In this document: in pieces, positions 57,080 to 64,000 of the stretch
Position numbering within the stretch: position 1 is the first letter of the stretch
Layout: each line of letters opens with the position of its first letter
Origin: Candidatus Kaistia colombiensis
GTDB lineage: Bacteria > Pseudomonadota > Alphaproteobacteria > Rhizobiales > Kaistiaceae
Length of the DNA: 64,000 bases
Direction of reading: 5' to 3'
NCBI GenBank assembly: GCA_029203105.1
Contig: CP119318.1
Location: 2,370,501-2,434,500, forward strand
Notes under the pieces: model-generated
Told to the model about the DNA's origin: nothing
Databases searched by the model: none
The model's input: only the letters and a program-made list of their open reading frames with translations
Program-made: the position numbers and the translations under genes

Positions 57080-58751
57080 AACCTTCGGGCCGCTGTCGCC
57101 CGCCCTCATTCTGATCCTTGCCGGGCTGATCCTGCCGCTCGTGAAGGGACCGCTGCGCAACGCGCTGTTCCTGCTCGCGCCCGTGGCAGCCCTCGCGCTC
57201 GTCTGGGCGCTGCCGCTCGGGCCGGGCCTTGCCGTCGACTGGCTCGGCCTGAACCTCGTGCTGATCGCGCCCGACAACATGGCGCGCATCTTCGGCACGG
57301 CGTTCGGCATCGCGGCCATCGCCGGCGCGCTCTTTGGCGTGACGCAGCCGAGCGCCACCGAGAAGGCGGCGGCGCTGCTCTATGCCGGCGCGGCGCAGGG
57401 CATCGCCTTCGCCGGCGATCTCGTCACCTTGTTCGTGTTCTGGGAAATCCTGGCGATCGGCTCGACGCTGGTGATCTGGTCGAACGGCCATGCCCGGGCT
57501 GGCCTGCGCTATGCGCTGATCCACGTGCTCGGCGGCGTGCTGCTGTTCGCCGGCATATCCGCCGAGATTTCCGGCTCCGGTAATGTGGCCTTGCATGCGA
57601 TGCGGGCCGATACCATCGGCCGCTGGCTGATGCTGGCCGGCATCCTCGTCAATGCCGGCGCGCTGCCGCTTTCGGCCTGGGTTGCCGACGCCTATCCCAA
57701 GGCGTCGTGGTCCGGCGCCGTATTCCTCTCGGCCTTCACCACCAAGGCGGCGGTTCTCGTGCTGATCCGGCTGTTTCCCGGTGAGCCGGCGCTCACCTGG
57801 ATCGGCCTCGCCATGGCGATCTACGGCCTGACCTACGCGCTGCTCGAGAACGACATCCGCAAGCTGCTTTCCTATTCGATCGTCGGCCAGGTCGGCTTCA
57901 TGGTCGTGGCGGTCGGCATTGGTTCGCCGCTGGCGCTGGCCGCTGCCGCCCTGCACGCGCTGGCGCACATCCTCTACAAGTCGCTGCTGATGATGGCGGC
58001 CGGATCGATCCTGCGCGCGACCGGCGAGACGCGACTGACCGCGCTCGGCGGGCTCGCGCGCAGCATGCCGTTCACGGCGGTGGCCATGCTGATTGGCGGC
58101 TTCTCGCTCGCGGCTCTGCCGCTGACGGCGGGCTTCGTCAGCAAGTCCGCCATCCTGGCGGCGCTGGCGGAAGGCCAGGCCGGGTTCTACTGGTTCGCCC
58201 TGACGGCGGTTTCGGCCGGCTCGTTCCTGTATATCGGGCTGAGGCTGCCCTGGTTCGCGCTGTTCGGGCCGGGGAGCGCGAAGGTGATGGCGGGATCGGC
58301 CCCGTCGATGTTGGCGGCGATGGGGCTGCTTTGCGTTTTGCTTGTCGTGCCCGGTTGCTTTCCCGGCTTGCTCGAAAGACTTGTGCCGGAAATCGCCGGC
58401 GTGCCGATCCTGACGGCGGACCACATCCTGTTCCAATTGCAGATGTTAGTCGCCGCGAGTTGCATATTTGCCTTGTTGCTGCCGTTACTTCGCCCAAGTG
58501 CTGGATCTACGCTCGACTTCGATTGGCTGTGGCGCGAACTGCCGCGCCTGGCCGCGCCGCACTGGCGCCGCGCCTGGGCTCTCTTCGGCAAGCCGGTCGT
58601 TGGCATCTGGGCCGAGACGCGCGGGCGCTGGGCTTCGTTTTCGCAGCGATCGATCCTGCTTCTTGGCGCTGCCGGCAACTGGCGCACCGGCAAGATCGCC
58701 ATCTGGGCCACGGCGCTTCTGGCGATCTATGTGTTGATCGCGGCATTGTGA
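57072..58751 (+). CDS. Third MrpD/NuoN-like subunit, TM7 lysine replaced by Asn
   Basis: 559 aa. Same proton-transporter family as the two before it: 'DLVTLFVFWEILAIGSTLVI' with Glu125, 'RKLLSYSIVGQVGFMVVAVG', and Lys225 in TM8 ('TTKAAVLVLI'). The TM7 position that is usually Lys reads 'ILVNAGALPLSAWVADAY', i.e. Asn194. The C-terminal 100 residues form an extra region with aromatic and basic residues and a last helix ('IAIWATALLAIYVLIAAL'). The subunit may be structural or have altered ion coupling. Confidence 0.86.
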   Translation: MTETFGPLSPALILILAGLILPLVKGPLRNALFLLAPVAALALVWALPLGPGLAVDWLGLNLVLIAPDNMARIFGTAFGIAAIAGALFGVTQPSATEKAAALLYAGAAQGIAFAGDLVTLFVFWEILAIGSTLVIWSNGHARAGLRYALIHVLGGVLLFAGISAEISGSGNVALHAMRADTIGRWLMLAGILVNAGALPLSAWVADAYPKASWSGAVFLSAFTTKAAVLVLIRLFPGEPALTWIGLAMAIYGLTYALLENDIRKLLSYSIVGQVGFMVVAVGIGSPLALAAAALHALAHILYKSLLMMAAGSILRATGETRLTALGGLARSMPFTAVAMLIGGFSLAALPLTAGFVSKSAILAALAEGQAGFYWFALTAVSAGSFLYIGLRLPWFALFGPGSAKVMAGSAPSMLAAMGLLCVLLVVPGCFPGLLERLVPEIAGVPILTADHILFQLQMLVAASCIFALLLPLLRPSAGSTLDFDWLWRELPRLAAPHWRRAWALFGKPVVGIWAETRGRWASFSQRSILLLGAAGNWRTGKIAIWATALLAIYVLIAAL

Positions 58752-59022
58752 ACGGGGTTTTGGCCCGGGCCGTGTGATCAGGGGAAGATTGCCCGAGACG
58801 AATCGCCGCGACCATAAAGATGTGCCATCGGCAAACAATGCACCGACTTATCGCTTGTCTTTGCGGAAACTCACTTATATAGGTGCCACGAAGTAACGGA
58901 TTTAGCGCGCCGATGGCCTCTGCCGATGCTTGGATTTGTCCGGCTCTGGCGCCGTCGAAGCTGCAAGCTCTCAATTTCTTCGTTACAGAATTGCTATGAC
59001 ACAACCGAAGTTAGGGTAGACC
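58752..59022 (+). promoter_or_regulatory. mucR upstream region with sigma-70-type promoter candidate
   Basis: CTTGTC (58854-58859), 16-bp spacer, TATATA (58876-58881) resembles an alphaproteobacterial housekeeping promoter, giving a leader of about 130 nt before the mucR start. The region is AT-richer than average, as expected where MucR binds its own promoter in related bacteria. No gene is seen here. Confidence 0.5.
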
Positions 59023-59436
59023 ATGATTGAAAAAACGGCAGGAAGCGACCTGATAGATCTGACGGCTGACATCGTTTCCGCCTATGTCAGCAACAATTCA
59101 GTTTCGGCGCATGACCTCCCGGGTCTGATCACTGAAGTCTATCAGGCGCTGAACCGCACTCATGGTGGCGTTGTCGAGCCGGAACCCGAGCCGCTGAAGC
59201 CGGCCGTGAACCCGAAGAAGTCGGTGTTCCCGGACTATATTGTCTGCTTGGAAGACGGCAAGAAGTTCAAGTCGCTGAAGCGCCACCTGCGTACGCATTA
59301 CGATCTGTCGCCGGAAGAATACCGCGAGAAGTGGGGTCTCCCGGCTGATTATCCGATGGTCGCGCCGAGCTACGCCGCCGCCCGCTCGGAGCTGGCGAAG
59401 AAGATGGGCCTCGGCCAGCAGCGCAAGCGCCGCTGA
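59023..59436 (+). CDS. mucR: MucR/Ros-family zinc-finger transcriptional regulator
   Basis: 137 aa. An N-terminal oligomerisation region precedes a prokaryotic Cys2His2-type finger with Cys75, Asp78, His88 and His92 ('CLEDGKKFKSLKRHLRTH'). 'WGLPADYPMVAPSYAAARSE' is nearly invariant in rhizobial MucR. It works as a heterochromatin-like silencer and regulator of surface polysaccharide, motility and cell-cycle genes. It is a single gene with its own promoter and a strong terminator directly after it. Autoregulation is likely by analogy. Confidence 0.92.
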   Translation: MIEKTAGSDLIDLTADIVSAYVSNNSVSAHDLPGLITEVYQALNRTHGGVVEPEPEPLKPAVNPKKSVFPDYIVCLEDGKKFKSLKRHLRTHYDLSPEEYREKWGLPADYPMVAPSYAAARSELAKKMGLGQQRKRR

Positions 59437-59459
59437 TCGAACCCGTCAATCGAATCTCA

Positions 59460-59487
59460 AAAGGCCCGGCATTTGCCGGGCCTTTTT
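59460..59487 (+). terminator. Terminator after mucR
   Basis: AAAGGCCCGGC-ATTT-GCCGGGCC, then TTTTTT, about 24 bp after the mucR stop. It is a near-ideal intrinsic terminator. Confidence 0.9.
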
Positions 59488-59512
59488 TGTTGGACGACGT
59501 TCCAGCCGCCGC

Positions 59513-59899
59513 TCAGGGCCGCAGGTGCTGCCGTTCGCCCTCATAGGCCTGGTGCAGGGCGATGTGCCGGTTGAGGTCATAGGTCCAGTGGCCGGCGCGG
59601 CCGCGCATCCGTTCGGCCCGGAGCGCGCGAGCGAGCCGGGCGACGATTCGCCGTCGCGCCGCGTCGCTTTCGTCGGCGAGTTCGGCCGGTGGCAGGGGCA
59701 GCAGACGCGGCAAGCAGGTCTGGCGCCGGTAGAGCGCGATGCCGGCGCCGATCGCCGCATGGACGGCGTGGCGGGCGCGGCGCCGGATCGGCGCGTCGGT
59801 GGGATCATTGGGGCGTGGCGCGGCTTTGGTCATGGGGCGGCTCCGGATTTCGAAGCCGCCATTTTCGCGCCGCGCCGGCAACCGGGGATAAGGGTGCAT
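59513..59899 (-). CDS. Hypothetical basic protein upstream of the HTH/DUF6456 pair
   Basis: 128 aa from ATG 59899, preceded by GAGG with a short spacer. A shorter start (MTKAAPRPNDP) is possible. The conserved-looking core is 'HAAIGAGIALYRRQTCLPRL' and 'RGRAGHWTYDLNRHIALHQA'; it is rich in Arg and Ala but has clear non-random aromatic and His residues. No membrane helix. Its function is unknown; it is divergent from a DnaA-like HTH gene and may share control with it. Confidence 0.6.
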   Translation of the reverse strand: MHPYPRLPARRENGGFEIRSRPMTKAAPRPNDPTDAPIRRRARHAVHAAIGAGIALYRRQTCLPRLLPLPPAELADESDAARRRIVARLARALRAERMRGRAGHWTYDLNRHIALHQAYEGERQHLRP

Positions 59900-60026
59900 T
59901 CTATCCTCGGTTGCCGCTATTGTCCTGATGGGCGCGAAGCGTGTGCAAAAATCTATCCCCGTCGCCGCCATCCTGGTCTATGTTTCTATAGGATTTAAAT
60001 CCTAGTCACGCAGATGGGAGGTTCTG

Positions 60027-60398
60027 ATGGAGATTCGGACAGGTCCGGCGGTCAAGATTCGCGAGAGCCGGCTGCGGCACGCTCGGGACGATGGCACGAA
60101 GCGAATGCTGGTCTCGCTGGTCGGATCGGCGCTCGCCGTGGATGCGGACCGCCTGTGCGGCGCCGGCCGCGGCACGGCGCAGGAGGCCCATGCCCGCCAG
60201 GTCGCCGTCTATATCGCCCATATCGCGCTGGGGCTTTCCTATACCGAAGCCGGCCGGCTGTTCGGCCGCGACCGGACGACGGCGGCGCATGCCTGCCGCC
60301 GGGTCGAGGAGCAGCGCGAGAGCGAGCGGATCGACCAGTTCGTCGACCGATTGGAGCGGGCCGCCTGCCACGCCACTTCGCAAGCGGGGAGGGCATGA
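60027..60398 (+). CDS. DnaA-domain-IV-like helix-turn-helix protein
   Basis: 123 aa. The central region (about 56-96) resembles DnaA domain IV: 'RQVAVYIAHIALGLSYTEAG', then 'RLFGRDRTTAAHACRRVEEQ', which parallels the DnaA signature GRDHTTVxHAxxKIE, with His replaced by Arg. There is no ATPase domain, so this is a free-standing DNA-binding module. It overlaps the DUF6456 gene (ATGA) and is surely co-expressed with it. It might bind DnaA-box-like DNA; that is inference. Confidence 0.75.
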   Translation: MEIRTGPAVKIRESRLRHARDDGTKRMLVSLVGSALAVDADRLCGAGRGTAQEAHARQVAVYIAHIALGLSYTEAGRLFGRDRTTAAHACRRVEEQRESERIDQFVDRLERAACHATSQAGRA

Positions 60399-61195
60399 TG
60401 GCCGGCCGGGAAGCGGCGCGGCTGGCCCGCCGGCTCGCCGTGGCCGGGGCGCGCGTCGAACCTTGTTCGGATGGTTATGGCCTCGTCTCGCCCCTGACCG
60501 CGCGGCGCGGAACGGTCGAGGCGGCGAGCGTCAAGGCGCTGCTCGCCGATGGTGCGCTCGAGGCGGATGGCGCGGGCTATGTCCTGTCGCAGGCGGGCCG
60601 GGCCATGGTCCGGCGGTTGCTCGCGGGAGGCGATCATTTCGCCGGCCAGCACCAGAGCCGCGAGCGTCGGACGCTCGACGAAGATGGGGTGCGCGCCACG
60701 GTGTTGGTCGACGCCAGCGAAAGTCCGCTCGCCTGGCTGCGCAGCCGCAAGGGCCGCGACGGCAGGCCGTGGATCGACGATGCCGCGTTCAGCGCCGGCG
60801 AGAGGCTGCGGTCGGATTTCACGCGCGGGCAATTGATGCCGCGCGTCACCTCCAACTGGTCGGCGGCGGTGGCGAGCGGCCGGCGCGGCGGCGCCGGCGG
60901 CATGGCCGACCTGACCGAGACGGCGCTGTCGGCGCGGCTGCGGGTGGAGCGCGCGCTGACGCAGACGGGGCCGGAATTCGCCGGCATCCTCGTCGATTTC
61001 TGCTGCTTCCTGAAGGGGATCGAGGAGATCGAGCGCGAACGTGACTGGCCGAAGCGCTCGGCCAAGCTGGTGCTGCAACTGGCGCTGTCGGCGCTGGCGC
61101 GGCACTACGGCCTTGCCGCAAGCGCGCAGGGACGCGCCTCCGGCGGCGGCGTCCGCCACTGGGGCACCGACGACTTCAAGCCGAAGGCTGGCTGA
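60395..61195 (+). CDS. DUF6456-domain protein
   Basis: 266 aa from ATG 60395 with GGGGAGGGC upstream, coupled to the HTH gene. The C-terminal part, 'ERLRSDFTRGQLMPRVTSNW', 'ALTQTGPEFAGILVDFCCFL' and 'WPKRSAKLVLQLALSALARH', is the DUF6456 core, which in many alphaproteobacteria accompanies a winged-helix or DnaA-like domain. The N-terminal part (about 10-75) looks like a winged helix ('VEAASVKALLADGALEADGA'). It is probably a DNA-binding regulator acting with the preceding protein. Confidence 0.8.
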   Translation: MMAGREAARLARRLAVAGARVEPCSDGYGLVSPLTARRGTVEAASVKALLADGALEADGAGYVLSQAGRAMVRRLLAGGDHFAGQHQSRERRTLDEDGVRATVLVDASESPLAWLRSRKGRDGRPWIDDAAFSAGERLRSDFTRGQLMPRVTSNWSAAVASGRRGGAGGMADLTETALSARLRVERALTQTGPEFAGILVDFCCFLKGIEEIERERDWPKRSAKLVLQLALSALARHYGLAASAQGRASGGGVRHWGTDDFKPKAG

Positions 61196-61636
61196 TCAGG
61201 CGGCGGCTTCGGCCGCCGCTTCGGTCTTGATGCGGTTGACCATCGAGCGCAGGCCGTTCGAGCGCTGCGCCGTCAAATGCTCGCGCAGGCCGATGGTCTC
61301 GAACACGGCCTCGGCGTCGGTCTCGACGATCTCGGTGGCCGGACGGCCGGAGAACAGCGCGATGACGATGGCGACCAGCCCGCGCACGATCATCGCGTCG
61401 CTGTCGCCCTTGAAGTCGAGATGCGGCCCGTCGGCTTCCTGCCGTACGTCCTTTTGCAGCCAGACCTGGCTGGCGCAGCCATGCACGCGGTTGGCCTCGC
61501 TATGCGCTTCCGGCGATAGCGGCTCGAGCGCGCGGCCGAGTTCGATCAGATAGCGATAGCGATCGTCCCAATCGTCGAGAAAGGCGAAATCGTCGAGAAT
61601 CCGGTCGATGGGCGCAAGCGTGGCGGTGATGTTCAT
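61196..61636 (-). CDS. sufE: SufE-family cysteine desulfuration protein
   Basis: 146 aa from ATG 61636 (MNITATLAPIDRILDDFAFL), GGAG just upstream; a start 12 bp earlier is possible. The sulfur-accepting Cys54 is in 'NRVHGCASQVWLQ', the invariant SufE motif. 'DWDDRYRYLIELGRALEPL' and 'GLVAIVIALFSGRPATEIVE' complete the fold. It takes sulfur from SufS and passes it to the SUF Fe-S cluster scaffold. It is convergent with the DUF6456 gene, with no gap. Confidence 0.92.
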   Translation of the reverse strand: MNITATLAPIDRILDDFAFLDDWDDRYRYLIELGRALEPLSPEAHSEANRVHGCASQVWLQKDVRQEADGPHLDFKGDSDAMIVRGLVAIVIALFSGRPATEIVETDAEAVFETIGLREHLTAQRSNGLRSMVNRIKTEAAAEAAA

Positions 61637-61716
61637 GGCACTCCGCATATAGCGTTTCGCGGGCCATGATGAAACGGCCGGGGCCGAAAAGATTGCGTCC
61701 GTTGTCGGCTACCGGC

Positions 61717-62085
61717 TCAGGCCTTGCGCTGGTGCGGCGTCGGCGCGCGCCAGTTCGGCTCGATGGCGGCCGGCGTCAGCGTGCCGCCCGCCGGACCGGC
61801 GCCGGGAAGCACGGGGGCTGCGCCGCCAATCGTTCCGTCGATGGCGCTGTAGAGGAACTGCGCGCCGTAACGCGCTTTGGCGCCGAAGGCGGCCAGCGCC
61901 GCGCCGCCATGGCTGCAGACTTCCGGCTGACGCTCGCACATGCCGGAAAGATCGGCGACGGCGCCGCGGGCAGCGAGAACTGCGTCGATCGCGCTGACGC
62001 GCGGCGCTTGCACGCCATGGCTCGGATCGCCGGGGATCAGCAGCACGACGACCGAAAACCAGAATGCCGCCCGGAGGATAAACAT
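61717..62085 (-). CDS. DUF5330-domain small membrane-anchored protein
   Basis: 122 aa from ATG 62085 with AAGGGCAG upstream; an ATG 24 bp further up would add MGRRKGRS. The N-terminal helix 'ILRAAFWFSVVVLLIPGD' is typical of the DUF5330 family of rhizobial bacteria. The rest has 'GMCERQPEVCSHGGAALAAF' with two Cys, probably a periplasmic disulphide, and a Pro/Gly-rich tail. Function unknown. It is divergent from the histidine-kinase gene. Confidence 0.75.
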   Translation of the reverse strand: MFILRAAFWFSVVVLLIPGDPSHGVQAPRVSAIDAVLAARGAVADLSGMCERQPEVCSHGGAALAAFGAKARYGAQFLYSAIDGTIGGAAPVLPGAGPAGGTLTPAAIEPNWRAPTPHQRKA

Positions 62086-62220
62086 CGATCTGCCCTTCCG
62101 CCTTCCCATAAGCGCCGCCTCGTCACGATCTCGCGTCGTGACGAGTGTCATCCTAGGCGATGCAACTGAAGGTCAGGTTCAGAGAAAACGCAGTATTTGA
62201 AAGAGGTTGGTCAGGAGTTG

Positions 62221-62228
62221 TTAACCAT
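62221..62228 (+). promoter_or_regulatory. CtrA-type half-site upstream of the histidine kinase
   Basis: TTAACCAT is the alternative 8-bp CtrA recognition half-site of alphaproteobacteria. It lies 151 bp upstream of the kinase start, in the divergent region shared with the DUF5330 gene. A full TTAA-N7-TTAA site was not found here, so support is partial. Confidence 0.4.
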
Positions 62229-62378
62229 GGCGTCGCGCCTTGCGCTGTTGTCGAACGTCCCCGCTTTAGGGTTCCCTTAAGCGGGGGCTGGCATGATGCG
62301 GACATTGCCGGATGGTCCTGCGCGGTGCCTCCGCCGCCGGGCCGCGAGGCCGGAACGAGCGTCATTGGTGTGTTGTGT

Positions 62379-64000
62379 ATGACGGTTTCATTCGAGCCCT
62401 TGCGGCGAATCATCGACGGGTTGGTCCATAGCTCGGTCGCTGACGAGCCGCTTGTCGCCGCGCGCCATCGCGCCTTTATCGCGGCGCATCTGGCCGTCGG
62501 GCTCGGCGTCCTGCTGCTGTTTCCGATCTGGCTGGCCCTGTCGGGCCGACCGTCCGTCACGTCCGCCGTCGCCTTTGCCTGGCTCGCCGCGCCGCTGCCG
62601 ATCGCAGCCTTCCTGTCGCGCACCGGCCGGTATGGCGAGGCGCATCTTCTTTCCGCCGTGGCGCTGGCCGGGCTCGTCGTTTGGGCGGGCGCGCTGACGG
62701 GCGGGCTTGGCTCGCCGGCGCTCGTGCTTTTGGCGATCGTGCCGGCCGAGGCGGCGCTGTCCGGCTCGCGCCGGATCACGCTGGCGTCGATGGCGATCTC
62801 CGCCTGTGCGCTGACCGGCCTTGCGCTGGTGGCCCTTGCCGGCTGGATGCCCGCGCCGATGGCCGGTCCCGTCTCCTTCGCGCCGATCCTGATTGCCGCC
62901 GCGATCCTCTATGGCGGAGGGCTGGCGCTGCGTATCGAGCTGGTTCTTCGTGTCGCCGAAGGCGCGGCGCGCGACGGCGAGGCGCGCTATCGGATGCTGG
63001 CCGACAACACGATCGATCTCGTCACCCGCCACGACAGCGTTGGCGCGGTCGAGCTCGCCTCGCCCGCCGCGCGTGCCATGCTCGGCTGCTCGTCGGTCGA
63101 GCTGATCGGCCATGGCCTGTTCGACCGCGTCCATGTCGCCGACCGACCCGGCTATCTGCACGCGCTGTCGGAGGCCGATCGCACCGGCGAGCCGCGCCAG
63201 CTCGAATTCCGCCTGCGCCGGACGGCGAGCGACGATGCTGCCAGCTTCATTTGGGTCGAGATGCGCTGCCGCCCGGTTCTCGACGCTGCCGACGGCACGC
63301 GCTCGGTGGTCGCCGTCCTGCGTGACGTCACCGCAAAGCGGAGCCAGCAGAACGCCTTTGTCGAGGCGCAGTCCTCAGCCGATCTGGCCAACCAGTCGAA
63401 GGTGCAGTTCCTCGCCCATATGAGCCATGAGCTGCGCACGCCGCTCAATGCCATCATCGGCTTCTCGGAGCTTCTGCAGCGGGAGCTGTTCGGCAAGTTC
63501 GAAATGGCGCGCCACCGCGACTATATCCGGCTGATCCATTCCTCCGGCGAGCATCTGCTGCAGGTGGTGAACAGCGTGCTGGACATGTCGAAGATCGAGG
63601 CAGGCAAGTTTGACGTCGTGGCGGCGCCGTTTCCGATCGTGCCGGTGATCGACAGCGCCCTCGACATGATGGCCCAGCAGATCGCCAGCCGCGGCGTCAG
63701 GCTCGTCCGTCGCATCGACCGCGACCTGCCGGACATCGTCGCCGACCGGCGCGCGTGCCGGCAGATCCTGCTCAACCTGCTTTCCAACGCGGCCAAGTTC
63801 ACCGAGGCCGGCGGCATGGTGACCGTCACGGCCTCGCTGGAGCATGGCGATCTGGTGGTCGAGGTCCGCGATACCGGTATCGGCATTCCGGCCAATGACC
63901 TGCCGCGCATCGGGACGCCTTTCGTCCAGGCCGATCTTTGCGCCGAGCGGCGCGGCGAAGGCACCGGCCTCGGCATCTCCGTCGTGAAGGGGCTTGTCGC
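62379..64000 (+). CDS. DivJ/PleC-like PAS sensor histidine kinase (cut by right edge)
   Basis: 540 codons are visible from ATG 62379; the end is outside the window. Residues about 30-195 hold several membrane helices, about 203-320 a PAS domain ('YRMLADNTIDLVTRHDS'), then HisKA with phospho-acceptor His350 in 'FLAHMSHELRTPLNAIIG'. HATPase motifs follow: N-box 'LLNLLSNAAKFT' and G1 'VEVRDTGIGIP', with the G2 region 'GEGTGLGISVVKG' at the edge. The segment 'IHSSGEHLLQVVNSVLDMSK' resembles DivJ/PleC kinases that act on DivK in cell-cycle control. The ribosome site is weak. Confidence 0.85.
   Translation, partial: MTVSFEPLRRIIDGLVHSSVADEPLVAARHRAFIAAHLAVGLGVLLLFPIWLALSGRPSVTSAVAFAWLAAPLPIAAFLSRTGRYGEAHLLSAVALAGLVVWAGALTGGLGSPALVLLAIVPAEAALSGSRRITLASMAISACALTGLALVALAGWMPAPMAGPVSFAPILIAAAILYGGGLALRIELVLRVAEGAARDGEARYRMLADNTIDLVTRHDSVGAVELASPAARAMLGCSSVELIGHGLFDRVHVADRPGYLHALSEADRTGEPRQLEFRLRRTASDDAASFIWVEMRCRPVLDAADGTRSVVAVLRDVTAKRSQQNAFVEAQSSADLANQSKVQFLAHMSHELRTPLNAIIGFSELLQRELFGKFEMARHRDYIRLIHSSGEHLLQVVNSVLDMSKIEAGKFDVVAAPFPIVPVIDSALDMMAQQIASRGVRLVRRIDRDLPDIVADRRACRQILLNLLSNAAKFTEAGGMVTVTASLEHGDLVVEVRDTGIGIPANDLPRIGTPFVQADLCAERRGEGTGLGISVVKGLV

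Overview
The window is high-GC DNA from an alphaproteobacterium of the order Hyphomicrobiales (Rhizobiales). The evidence is a RirA-type iron regulator, a MucR/Ros zinc-finger regulator, a FrcBCA-type fructose importer, a DivJ-like histidine kinase with a CtrA-like half-site upstream, and a copy of the roughly 100-bp TAGAGC...GCTCTA repeat common in this order. A Kaistia-like genus is my guess, not something the sequence proves. I saw no rRNA, tRNA, CRISPR array, phage or insertion sequence.

Layout. 0-1.3 kb: 5' end of a PAS sensor protein (minus strand) and small ORFs. 1.5-7.8 kb: sugar use: FGGY xylulokinase, ROK repressor and a FrcB/FrcC/FrcA-type importer. 7.9-12.8 kb: CHASE2-adenylate cyclase, DUF3307 membrane protein, TPR/outer-membrane-barrel protein and FecR protein. 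12.9-15.2 kb: TonB-like protein, secreted protein and RirA (iron). 15.5-16.6 kb: lone UgpC/MsmK-type ATPase. 17.1-21.6 kb: RND efflux adaptor and pump. 21.7-23.2 kb: ECF sigma factor, probable anti-sigma and metal-sensor-like protein. 23.2-23.5 kb: dispersed repeats. 23.5-31.2 kb: CUT1 sugar importer, two catabolic enzymes and a divergent LacI regulator. 31.4-48.4 kb: housekeeping and stress genes, including ABC-F, SigK/RskA-like pair, aminotransferase, fasciclin, HerA-like ATPase, GST, M20 dipeptidase, LOG, ECF42/YCII pair, two cytochromes c, SOD and DUF1254. 48.5-51.2 kb: oligopeptidase B and MsrB. 51.4-58.8 kb: a ten-gene Mrp/Mbh-type antiporter operon. 59.0-64.0 kb: MucR, a DnaA-domain-IV-like HTH protein with DUF6456, SufE, DUF5330 and a DivJ/PleC-like kinase cut by the right edge.

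How the genes work together. Two sugar-import units each carry their own regulator and a candidate operator, and each has a strong hairpin just after the binding-protein gene. RirA sits next to TonB-type genes whose upstream region holds a TGA-N9-TCA iron-box candidate. Three separate ECF sigma systems suggest heavy envelope and stress sensing. The antiporter operon follows the archaeal Mbh gene order, lacks a full MrpA, and has three MrpD/NuoN-like subunits, the last of which has lost the usual TM7 lysine.

Data-quality warning. Ten or eleven single-base indels break four genes between about 3.72 and 8.41 kb (ROK repressor, permease, ATPase, cyclase). Coding potential resumes cleanly after each one, and frcB between them and the rest of the window are intact. 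Local consensus error is more likely than biological decay.
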